Of a stretch of DNA of 64,000 bases, positions 57,351 to 64,000 are shown one piece after another. The translations under genes and the position numbers were made by a program. The stretch comes from Janthinobacterium agaricidamnosum (GTDB lineage Bacteria; Pseudomonadota; Gammaproteobacteria; Burkholderiales; Burkholderiaceae_D). The DNA is taken from NCBI RefSeq assembly GCF_003667705.1, contig NZ_CP033019.1, positions 2,418,001-2,482,000 on the forward strand. The letters are read 5' to 3'. Every line of letters begins with the position of its first letter. Position 1 is the stretch's first letter. The notes beneath the pieces are model-generated. The model saw only the letters and a list, made by a program, of their open reading frames with translations, made no database searches and had not been told where the DNA came from.

Positions 57351-58007
57351 ATGAACAACGCTATGCATCACTATCAAGTCCTCTCGCGCCTGCTGCTGTA
57401 TCCCGAGCCCGAGCTGATCGCGCACCTGCCGCAACTGGAGGCCGCGCTGGCGGCCGTGCCGGAGCAGCAGGCGCTGTTGCGGCCCTTGCTGGCGCACCTG
57501 GAAAGCAGCAGCCTGATCGACCTGCAGCAGCAGTACGTGGCCACATTCGACCGCAATCCCTCGCACTCGCTGCACCTGTTCGAGCATATCCACGGCGAAT
57601 CGCGCGACCGGGGCCAGGCCATGGTCGACCTGATGGAGGAATACAAGCGCCACGGCCTGCAGATGGTGGGCGACGACTTGCCCGACTTCGTGCCCCTGTT
57701 CCTGGAGTTTTTGGCGCAGCTCGACGAGGCAGTCTCGGCGCCGCTGCTGGGCGACGCCGTCCACGTGCTGGCCCACATCGGCCGCAAGCTGACGGCCAAC
57801 GGCAGCCCGTATGCGCCCGTCTTCACCGTGCTCGAACGCCTGAGTCCCGTGGCGGCCGAAATGCTGGCCGAACCGCCGGTGCGCGACATGGATGAAGCGC
57901 TGGAAACCTTCGGTCCCGGTGCGGATGGCGTCGAGCCCTTGCTGCGTCAAGCCCCGGGCGGCGTCCATCCCGTGCATTTTCACCCGCAGCCGCGCCGCGC
58001 CGCTTGA
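57351..58007 (+). CDS. narJ: Nitrate reductase assembly chaperone
   Basis: A 218-residue NarJ protein, needed for insertion of the molybdenum cofactor into NarG and for membrane attachment. The typical region SHSLHLFEHIHGESRDRGQAMVDL is at about 60-85, followed by DLPDFVPLFLEFLA. The remainder is alpha-helical. It lies 9 bases after narH and 27 before narI. Confidence 0.93.
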   Translation: MNNAMHHYQVLSRLLLYPEPELIAHLPQLEAALAAVPEQQALLRPLLAHLESSSLIDLQQQYVATFDRNPSHSLHLFEHIHGESRDRGQAMVDLMEEYKRHGLQMVGDDLPDFVPLFLEFLAQLDEAVSAPLLGDAVHVLAHIGRKLTANGSPYAPVFTVLERLSPVAAEMLAEPPVRDMDEALETFGPGADGVEPLLRQAPGGVHPVHFHPQPRRAA

Positions 58008-58034
58008 AGCGCGCCCGCATGAGGAGAGTACATC

Positions 58035-58721
58035 ATGAGTAATTATTTGCATCAATTTGTGTATGGCATTTATCCATACATCGCGCTGGCCATCTTTTTT
58101 CTCGGCAGCCTGATCCGTTTCGACCGCGAGCAATACACGTGGAAGTCCGATTCCAGCCAGCTGCTGCACCGCGGCAGCCTGCGTTTGGGCAATATCCTGT
58201 TCCACATCGGCATCATCGGCCTGCTGTTCGGCCATGCGGCCGGCTTGCTGACCCCAGTCTGGGTGTGGGATACCTTGGGCGTGTCGCATAGCCTGAAGCA
58301 GGGCGTGGCCATGGCGGCCGGCGGCGTGATGGGCGGCCTGTGCCTGGCCGGCATCCTGATCCTGCTGGCGCGCCGCTTCGGCAATGCACGGCTGCGCGCC
58401 GTCACCACGGCCGGCGACAAGCTGGTGATGGTGTGGATCTTGCTGACCTTGCTGCTGGGCCTGTCGTCAATCTTCGTCTCGGCATCGCACATGGATGGCC
58501 ACATGATGGTCTTGCTGATGAACTGGGCGCAGCACATCGTCACCCTCCGCGGCGACGCCGCCAGCTTCATCGTCGATGCGCCGCTGGTGTTCAAGCTGCA
58601 CCTGTTCATGGGCATGTCGCTGTTCGTCATCTTCCCGTTCACCCGTCTGGTGCACGTGTGGAGCGGCTTTGGCGCCATCGGTTACCTGGGACGCGCCTAT
58701 CAACTGGTGCGCCGCCGTTAA
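58035..58721 (+). CDS. narI: Respiratory nitrate reductase gamma subunit (cytochrome b)
   Basis: A 228-residue membrane subunit with five helices. Heme-binding histidines are available in HIGIIGLLFGHAAGL (about 52-66) and in the C-terminal block (ASHMDGHMM region near 165 and PFTRLVHVWS near 205). It oxidises quinol at the periplasmic side and sends electrons to NarH. Length and start (SNYLHQFVYGIYPYIA) match the family. Confidence 0.95.
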   Translation: MSNYLHQFVYGIYPYIALAIFFLGSLIRFDREQYTWKSDSSQLLHRGSLRLGNILFHIGIIGLLFGHAAGLLTPVWVWDTLGVSHSLKQGVAMAAGGVMGGLCLAGILILLARRFGNARLRAVTTAGDKLVMVWILLTLLLGLSSIFVSASHMDGHMMVLLMNWAQHIVTLRGDAASFIVDAPLVFKLHLFMGMSLFVIFPFTRLVHVWSGFGAIGYLGRAYQLVRRR

Positions 58722-58736
58722 GAAAGGAATCACATC

Positions 58737-59483
58737 ATGGGAATCTCCGTCAATGGCATCGATATCGACGATGCCGACATCGCGCAGGAACTGCCGCATC
58801 ACGACGGTGCCGGCAATCCGCTGAAACAGGCCGTGCATGAACTGGTGCTGCGCCGGCTGCTGCTGGCCGAGGCGCAGCGCCTCGGCGTGCAGGGCGGCAG
58901 CGATGACGACCGCATCGAGGCGCTGTTTGCGCAGGAAGTGCGCGTGCCGCCCGCCGACGATGCGGCTTGCCGCACCTTTTATGCACAGCGCCCGCAGCTG
59001 TTTCGCAGCGGGGCGCTGGTCGAGGCGCGCCACATCCTGTTTCAGGTGACGCCGGAGGCGCCTTTGGAGCTGCTGCGCACGACGGCGCAAGCCGTGCTCG
59101 ATGCCCTGAAACTGGCGCCCGAGCGCTTCGCCGAACTGGCGGCGCAGTATTCGAACTGTCCGTCGGGCGCCCTGGGCGGTAGCCTGGGCCAGCTGTCGCC
59201 GGGCCAGAGCGTGCCGGAATTCGACGCCCTCGTGTTCCGCCTGGAGGCAGGCGCGCTGGCCGGCCATTTGCTGGAAACGCGCTTCGGCTACCACATCGTG
59301 CAGGTGCTGCGCCGGGTCGAAGGCCAGGCCATCCCGTACGAAGCGGTGCAGGCGCAGATCGCCGACCGCCTGGCGCGGGCGGCGTGGCAGCGCGCCGTGC
59401 ACCAGTATCTGCACCTGCTCGTGGGGCGCGCGGACATCGCCGGTATCGAGCTCGAAGGCACTGCCAGCCCGCTGGTTCAGTAA
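58737..59483 (+). CDS. PpiC-type peptidyl-prolyl isomerase (parvulin)
   Basis: A 248-residue protein with an N-terminal helical chaperone region and a parvulin domain at about 105-210: EARHILFQV, FAELAAQYSNCPSGALGGSLGQLSPGQSVPEFD and TRFGYHIVQVLRR. There is no signal peptide, so it should work in the cytoplasm, like NifM. It lies 15 bases after narI, and a parvulin in this place is a recurrent feature of nar operons; it probably helps to fold or mature the reductase. Confidence 0.9.
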   Translation: MGISVNGIDIDDADIAQELPHHDGAGNPLKQAVHELVLRRLLLAEAQRLGVQGGSDDDRIEALFAQEVRVPPADDAACRTFYAQRPQLFRSGALVEARHILFQVTPEAPLELLRTTAQAVLDALKLAPERFAELAAQYSNCPSGALGGSLGQLSPGQSVPEFDALVFRLEAGALAGHLLETRFGYHIVQVLRRVEGQAIPYEAVQAQIADRLARAAWQRAVHQYLHLLVGRADIAGIELEGTASPLVQ

Positions 59484-59524
59484 GTAGAAATACGTAGCTA
59501 AAAAGGCGTAGGCCGCTAGGTCTT

Positions 59525-59551
59525 CTGGGGCACAGCCAGATCGTGCCCCAG
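59525..59551 (+). terminator. Terminator-like hairpin between ppiC and moaA
   Basis: CTGGGGCAC and GTGCCCCAG form a perfect 9-base stem around a nine-base loop, followed by CCTTT. The T run is weak, so termination may be partial. Confidence 0.6.
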
Positions 59552-59585
59552 CCTTTACAATCACGGAAGAATCAGGAGTAGCGTC

Positions 59586-60572
59586 ATGGGTAGCGTCAAG
59601 TTGCAGGACCGTTTTGGCCGTTCGATCGATTATGTGCGGCTGTCCGTCACCGACCGCTGCGATTTGCGCTGCGGTTATTGCATGCCCAAGGGATTTCGCG
59701 GCTTCGAGGAGCCGAAGGACTGGCTGACGTTCGACGAGATCGAGCGCCTGCTGGGCATTTTCGTGCGCCTCGGCACGCGCCGCGTGCGGCTGACGGGCGG
59801 CGAACCGCTGTTGCGGCGCAATCTGCCGCAGCTGGCGCAAAGGCTGTCCGCGCTGCCCGGTCTGGACGACCTGTCGCTGTCGACCAACGCCACCCAACTG
59901 GGCAAGCATGCCGTGGCCTTGCGCGCGGCCGGCGTGGACCGCATCAACGTCAGCCTCGATTCGCTCGACCGCGCCTGCATGCAGCAGATCACGGGGCGCG
60001 ACAGCCTGCAGCCCATTCTGGATGGCCTGATGGCGGGCAAGGCGGCCGGTTTCGACCCGATCAAGATCAATATGGTGGCCATGCGCGGCGTCAATGACGG
60101 CCAGATCGAGGCCATGGCGGCCTTCTGCATCGAGCAGCAGTTCATCCTGCGCCTGATCGAAGCCATGCCGATGGGCAGCACGGGCCGCAATGCCAGCTAC
60201 ATGCCGCTGGGTCCCGTGCGCGAACGCCTGGCGGCCCGCTTCGGCCTGGTGCCACAGGCGATGGAACTGGGGGGAGGGCCGGCGCGCTACATGGCGACCC
60301 CCGACGGACGCTCGAGCATCGGCTTCATTACGCCCATGTCGCAGCATTTTTGCGCCACCTGCAACCGCGTGCGCCTGTCCGTCGACGGCACCCTGTATTT
60401 GTGCCTGGGACAGGAAGAGAAATTCGCGTTTGGCCCCATGCTGCGCGGCGGGGCCACGGATGCGCAGATCGAGGCGGCGATCCGCGCCGCCATCGAACTG
60501 AAGCCGCAGCAGCATGATTTCAATACGCAGCCCGATAAAATTATCAGGTTCATGGCGCAGACGGGCGGCTGA
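59586..60572 (+). CDS. moaA: GTP 3',8-cyclase (molybdenum cofactor synthesis)
   Basis: A 328-residue radical-SAM enzyme that starts molybdopterin synthesis. The N-terminal cluster ligands are C25, C29 and C32 (CDLRCGYC) and the C-terminal cluster is formed in FCATCNRVRLSVDGTLYLC. The essential C-terminal di-glycine is present (TGG). Supplying the cofactor for NarG explains its place in the cluster. No other moa or moe gene is visible, so this may be a dedicated second copy. Confidence 0.95.
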   Translation: MGSVKLQDRFGRSIDYVRLSVTDRCDLRCGYCMPKGFRGFEEPKDWLTFDEIERLLGIFVRLGTRRVRLTGGEPLLRRNLPQLAQRLSALPGLDDLSLSTNATQLGKHAVALRAAGVDRINVSLDSLDRACMQQITGRDSLQPILDGLMAGKAAGFDPIKINMVAMRGVNDGQIEAMAAFCIEQQFILRLIEAMPMGSTGRNASYMPLGPVRERLAARFGLVPQAMELGGGPARYMATPDGRSSIGFITPMSQHFCATCNRVRLSVDGTLYLCLGQEEKFAFGPMLRGGATDAQIEAAIRAAIELKPQQHDFNTQPDKIIRFMAQTGG

Positions 60573-60590
60573 GTGGAGGTGTCACTGCTG

Positions 60591-60617
60591 GGGTCAGACC
60601 CGCCGGGTCTGACCCCG
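60591..60617. repeat. GGGGTCAGACCC palindrome, copy 1
   Basis: GGGGTCAGACCC and GGGTCTGACCCC are perfect 12-base arms around GCC. A near-identical copy lies at 63292-63318; the two bracket narX-narL. Dispersed palindromes of this sequence are familiar from Janthinobacterium and relatives (from memory, not checked). It may also act as a transcription stop after moaA. Confidence 0.8.
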
Positions 60618-60694
60618 GATCTTTGCCTGTGGGTGGAGTGATGTCGCTGACTTGACTGCATAGGGGCCACAAACAGGCATTCATTAGGGGTAGT

Positions 60695-62596
60695 ATGAAA
60701 TTCAAGGCGATGTTTTCCTCCTGGCAGAAGCTGTCGACCAAGATCGTCGGCGCGCTGCTGCTCATGCTGGTGCTGGCCTTGAGCGCCATCGGCTGCACCC
60801 TGTTTTTGTCGTGGCAGCTCGAAGGCAGTTCGGCCGCCATCAACGAGACGGGCCGGCTGCGCATGCAGACCTACCGCCTGACCCTGCTGCTTGCCAGCGA
60901 CGCCCGCGAGCAGGCGCGCCAGCAAGTGCTGCTGATCGACGAGACCCTGGCCAAGATCGGCCACGGCGACCCGCAGCGTCCCCTGTTCCTGCCCCCCAGC
61001 ACGGCTATCAAGTCCGAATTCGAACGCATCGGCGTCGCCTGGCGCAGTGCCTTGCGTCCGGCCGCCCTGGCCGCCGATTCCATTGTGCGCGCGCGCCAGT
61101 TCGAGCATGACGCCGACACCTTCGTGGGACAGGTGGACCAGCTGGTGCGCCTGATCGAGCACGACAGCGAACAGCGCACCTTCTGGCTGCGCGCCTCGCA
61201 GCTGATCCTCGTCGGCATGGCCGTCATCGGCACGGTCAGCATGATTTACCTGATGTTCATGCTCATCATCGAACCGGTGACGCGGCTGCGCCTGGGCATG
61301 CAGCGCATGAAGGAGCGCGACTTCAGCGTGCGCCTGGCCGTCGAGAGCAATGACGAATTTGGCCAGCTGGCCAGCGGCTTCAACCAGATGGCCGACCGCC
61401 TGCAGGCGCTGTACGGCAACCTGGAAGAGGGCGTGCGCAGCAAGACGGCCACGCTCGAATACCGCAACCGCGAGCTTGCGCTGCTGTATGAAAGCGCCGC
61501 CTTTTTGCAGCGCCCGCAGCCGCTGGAAGACATCTGCGGCGGTTTCATGCAGCGCATCGTCGATTATTTCGAGGCCGACGGCTCCACCGTGCGCGTGCTC
61601 GACGCCGAGCGGGGCAACCTGCACATGGTGGTGCATACGGGCCTGTCCGAAGAACTGGTGGCGTCCGAGCATTGCCTGAAGGTGGGCGACTGCCTGTGCG
61701 GCACGGCCGTCGAGATGAAGGTGGCGAAAGTGCACGACATGCGGCGCATCGACAAGGCGCACGAGCTGCGCTGCCACCGCGAGGGCTTTGCCACCGTCTC
61801 CGTTTTCCATATCCACGCGCACGAACAGCACCTGGGCTTTTTCAACCTGCATTTCCGCCATGCGCGCGTGTTTTCCGCGCGCGAGCTGGCCTTGCTGGAA
61901 ACCCTGGGCCAGCTGCTGGGCATCGCGCTGGAAAACCTGCGCCTGGCCGCGCGCGAACGCGAGATGGCCATTTCCGAAGAGCGCAACCTGGTGGCGCAGG
62001 GTCTGCACGACAGCATCGCGCAAAGCCTCAACTTCCTCAACCTGCAGGTGCAGATGCTCGACGACTCCGTGCGCAATGCGCGTTTCGACGAGGTGGCGGG
62101 CATCGTGCCGGCCCTGCACGCGGGCGTGAAGGAAAGCTACGAGGACGTGCGCGAACTGCTGGCCAATTTCCGCAGCCGCCTGATGGAAGATGACCTGATC
62201 GGCTCCCTGCGCGCGGCGCTCGAGAAATTCCGCCGCCAGACGGGCATCGACGCCGAGCTGCTGGCCGACGTCGACGGCGCGCCATTCCCCCGCGAGCAGC
62301 AATTGCAGTTATTATTCATCGTGCAGGAAGCGCTGTCGAACATCCGCAAGCACGCGCAGGCCAGCCACGTCGAGGTGCGTCTCGCCGATCACCAGGATTT
62401 TACGCTGACGATCAGCGACAATGGCGTCGGCTTCGACGCTGCCGCCGTGCTGGAAAAGGGCGACAGCCATGTCGGCATCCATATCATGCGCGAGCGCGCG
62501 CAGCGCATCGACGCCACGTTCGACGTGCATGCCTGCCCCGGTGGCGGCACGACCGTCGAACTGCATTTGTCGCGCGAGCAGCGCCGCGCCGCCTAA
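60695..62596 (+). CDS. narX: Nitrate/nitrite sensor histidine kinase
   Basis: A 633-residue NarX/NarQ-type kinase. Membrane helices at about 15-40 and 168-190 flank a periplasmic sensor domain. Just after the first helix is the nitrate-binding P-box, seen as INETGRLRMQTYRL (about 49-62). A HAMP segment, a GAF-like domain (about 265-410) and a HisKA_3 domain with H438 (QGLHDSIAQSLN) follow, then the ATPase (NGVGFDAA, GGGTTVELH). It senses nitrate and phosphorylates the NarL encoded 24 bases downstream. Confidence 0.94.
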   Translation: MKFKAMFSSWQKLSTKIVGALLLMLVLALSAIGCTLFLSWQLEGSSAAINETGRLRMQTYRLTLLLASDAREQARQQVLLIDETLAKIGHGDPQRPLFLPPSTAIKSEFERIGVAWRSALRPAALAADSIVRARQFEHDADTFVGQVDQLVRLIEHDSEQRTFWLRASQLILVGMAVIGTVSMIYLMFMLIIEPVTRLRLGMQRMKERDFSVRLAVESNDEFGQLASGFNQMADRLQALYGNLEEGVRSKTATLEYRNRELALLYESAAFLQRPQPLEDICGGFMQRIVDYFEADGSTVRVLDAERGNLHMVVHTGLSEELVASEHCLKVGDCLCGTAVEMKVAKVHDMRRIDKAHELRCHREGFATVSVFHIHAHEQHLGFFNLHFRHARVFSARELALLETLGQLLGIALENLRLAAREREMAISEERNLVAQGLHDSIAQSLNFLNLQVQMLDDSVRNARFDEVAGIVPALHAGVKESYEDVRELLANFRSRLMEDDLIGSLRAALEKFRRQTGIDAELLADVDGAPFPREQQLQLLFIVQEALSNIRKHAQASHVEVRLADHQDFTLTISDNGVGFDAAAVLEKGDSHVGIHIMRERAQRIDATFDVHACPGGGTTVELHLSREQRRAA

Positions 62597-62620
62597 GCCA
62601 CTATCTGAAAGTATAAAAAA

Positions 62621-63283
62621 ATGGAGACTCCCGATAAACCGATCACCGTCATGCTGGTGGACGACCACGCGCTGTTCCGCAGCGGCATACGCTCGCTGCT
62701 GCAGCGCCATACGGATTTTTCCGTCGTCGGCGAGGCGGCCGATGGCGTGGAAGGCATCAAGCGCGCCATCCAGCTGCAGCCCGACGTGGTGCTGCTGGAC
62801 CTGAACATGGCCGGCATGTCCGGCGTGGAAGCGCTGCAGCTGATGCAGCACGACTGCCCCGATACGGCCATCGTCATGCTGACCGTGTCGGAAGACGCAG
62901 AAGACCTGGCCACGGCCCTGCGCGCGGGCGCCTGCGGCTATTTGATCAAGAATATCGACGCCGACTACCTGGTGCGCGCCATCCGCCGCGCGGCGGCCGG
63001 CGAAGTCGTCATCGCCGAAGCGATGACGGGCAAGCTGGTGGCGCAGCTGCAGGCGGGCACGCGGCGCGAGGAACCCGTGTCGGAACTCGACAAGCTCACC
63101 CCGCGCGAAAAGGAAATCATCGACTGCCTGTCGCGCGGCGAGAGCAACAAGGGCATCGCCCGCACCCTGGACCTGGCCGAAAGCACGGTCAAGATCCACG
63201 TGCAGAACGTGCTGAAAAAACTCAACCTCACGAGCCGCGTGCAGGCGGCCGTGTACGCGGTCGAGCACCGCCAGGGCAAGTAG
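62621..63283 (+). CDS. narL: NarL-type response regulator
   Basis: A 220-residue LuxR/NarL-type regulator. The receiver has D14/D15 and phospho-acceptor D60 (VVLLDLNMAGMSG); the HTH domain near 150-215 (LTPREKEIIDCLSRGESNKGIA, STVKIHVQNVLKKLNL) is complete. With NarX it should activate nar genes in nitrate. Candidate target heptamers before narG are listed separately. Confidence 0.95.
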   Translation: METPDKPITVMLVDDHALFRSGIRSLLQRHTDFSVVGEAADGVEGIKRAIQLQPDVVLLDLNMAGMSGVEALQLMQHDCPDTAIVMLTVSEDAEDLATALRAGACGYLIKNIDADYLVRAIRRAAAGEVVIAEAMTGKLVAQLQAGTRREEPVSELDKLTPREKEIIDCLSRGESNKGIARTLDLAESTVKIHVQNVLKKLNLTSRVQAAVYAVEHRQGK

Positions 63284-63291
63284 CCCGAGTC

Positions 63292-63318
63292 GGGGTCGGA
63301 CCCGCCGGGTCAGACCCC
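63292..63318. repeat. GGGGTCAGACCC palindrome, copy 2
   Basis: Arms GGGGTCGGACCC and GGGTCAGACCCC around GCC, with one mismatch in the stem. It has the same arm length and the same loop as the copy at 60591-60617. It lies 9 bases past the narL stop and may serve as its terminator. Confidence 0.8.
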
Positions 63319-63377
63319 ATGGTGACTTCTCGCTATCTCTCTAGTCCTTTATGCCGATGGCGGCATCTGCGCTTTTA

Positions 63378-63400
63378 AAGTAGTATATTGAATATATCTT
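63378..63400 (+). promoter_or_regulatory. Candidate NsrR operator before nnrS
   Basis: AAGTAGTATATTGAATATATCTT (23 bases, key arms AAG-TAGTAT and ATATAT-CTT) agrees with the NsrR pattern AAGATGYATTTNAAATRCATCTT at 17 of 22 defined positions. It lies 16 bases before the nnrS start. NsrR represses nitric-oxide-response genes, of which nnrS is a common member. Confidence 0.6.
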
Positions 63401-63416
63401 TAAAGGCGACTCCATC

Positions 63417-64000
63417 ATGGCCATCACCCCGATCAGCGAACCTTCTCCACCTTCCACGACAGCAGGCGCCGCTCCCTGGCATGCCGGCCACGCCGTCTGG
63501 CAACTGGGCTTCCGCCCGTTCTACCTGCTGGCGGCCGTGTTTGCGGCCATCGCCATTCCCCTGTGGCTGGCCAGCTATGCGGGCCTGCTGCCGGGCGGTC
63601 TGCAGGTGGGTCTGGGATGGCACATGCATGAAATGGTGTTCGGCTTCGCGCTGGCCGTCGTCGTCGGTTTCCTCTATACGGCGGGGCGCAACTGGACGGG
63701 CTTGCCCACGCCGCACGGTGCGCAGCTGATGGCGCTGGCGGGGCTGTGGCTGGCGGGACGCGTGGCCATGCTGTGCGGTCCCGGCCTGCTGCCGGCGCTG
63801 GTCGACTGGCTGTTCCTGCCGCTGGCCGCCTGGCCCCTGTACCAGGTGCTGCGCCGCTCGGGCAATACGCGCAATCTGTTCCTCGTCGGTCTGCTGGCCT
63901 TGCTGGCGCTGGCCAATGCCCTGTTCCACGCGGCCGTGCTGGGCGCTCTGCCGCTGTCGCTGTTTGTGCCCGTGCAGGCGGCCATCTTCATCATCGTGCT
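63417..64000 (+). CDS. nnrS: NnrS-family heme-copper membrane protein, 3' end outside the window
   Basis: Only the first 194 residues are visible; the frame is still open at the window edge. The N-terminus has the NnrS hallmarks AVWQLGFRPFYLLAAVFA, LGWHMHEMVFGFALAVVVGFLYTAGRNWTG and several hydrophobic helices. NnrS proteins bind heme and copper and protect cells against nitric oxide stress. Its place after narXL fits removal of nitric oxide formed during nitrate respiration. Start ATG 63417 is preceded by a weak ribosome site. Confidence 0.9.
   Translation, partial: MAITPISEPSPPSTTAGAAPWHAGHAVWQLGFRPFYLLAAVFAAIAIPLWLASYAGLLPGGLQVGLGWHMHEMVFGFALAVVVGFLYTAGRNWTGLPTPHGAQLMALAGLWLAGRVAMLCGPGLLPALVDWLFLPLAAWPLYQVLRRSGNTRNLFLVGLLALLALANALFHAAVLGALPLSLFVPVQAAIFIIV

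Overview
The window is GC-rich, densely coded DNA from a betaproteobacterium. The gene set (two FecI/FecR modules, poly-hydroxyalkanoate synthase, large TonB receptors, a narK1K2GHJI-narXL nitrate respiration cluster) and a GGGGTCAGACCC palindrome seen twice fit the Oxalobacteraceae, most likely Janthinobacterium or a close relative. This assignment is an inference from protein style and context, not from a marker gene. No rRNA, tRNA, CRISPR array or prophage was found.

Layout. 0-1.5 kb: an iron-type anti-sigma/sigma pair (FecR, FecI) with a Fur-like box. 1.7-4.6 kb: CorA transporter, a strong terminator, a complete IS1595-type insertion sequence whose ends can be read, and a 5'-shortened alpha/beta hydrolase. 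4.7-6.5 kb: a small accessory patch with a secreted cytochrome c, a secreted protein of unknown function and a secreted HEWAH metallopeptidase. 6.5-9.2 kb: a universal stress protein and class I PHA synthase behind a near-perfect Anr/FNR-type promoter. 9.2-16.5 kb: a five-gene minus-strand signalling operon (diguanylate cyclase, CheW, REC-HD-GYP, FIST sensor, multi-PAS hybrid kinase), facing an Aer-like chemoreceptor that also has an Anr-type box upstream. 18.6-21.4 kb: DUF445 membrane protein and an APC amino-acid permease.

21.6-41 kb is the most distinctive region: an N-acetylgalactosamine (GalNAc) scavenging locus. On the minus strand lies agaS-agaK-kbaZ-agaR-nagA-MFS transporter. On the plus strand lie a secreted GH31 enzyme resembling the alpha-N-acetylgalactosaminidase subfamily (fused to F5/8C and NPCBM modules), two TonB-dependent receptors and a Tat-exported GH109 alpha-N-acetylgalactosaminidase-like protein. 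The scheme I infer is: surface or periplasmic release of terminal alpha-GalNAc, import through TonB receptors and the MFS porter, phosphorylation by the ROK kinase, deacetylation by NagA, deamination/isomerisation by AgaS, then the tagatose branch via KbaZ. Two intergenic regions in this locus carry the same promoter with identically spaced CGAAAG/CTTTC motifs, very probably AgaR operators.

42-47 kb: a DUF3472-type lipoprotein, a hypothetical protein, a second Fur-box FecI/FecR pair with its siderophore receptor, a SirB2-like protein and a GNAT acetyltransferase. 47.9-64 kb: the respiratory nitrate reductase cluster narK1-narK2-carbonic anhydrase-(small minus-strand gene)-narGHJI-ppiC-moaA-narX-narL, followed by the start of nnrS, which has an NsrR-like operator and runs off the end of the window.
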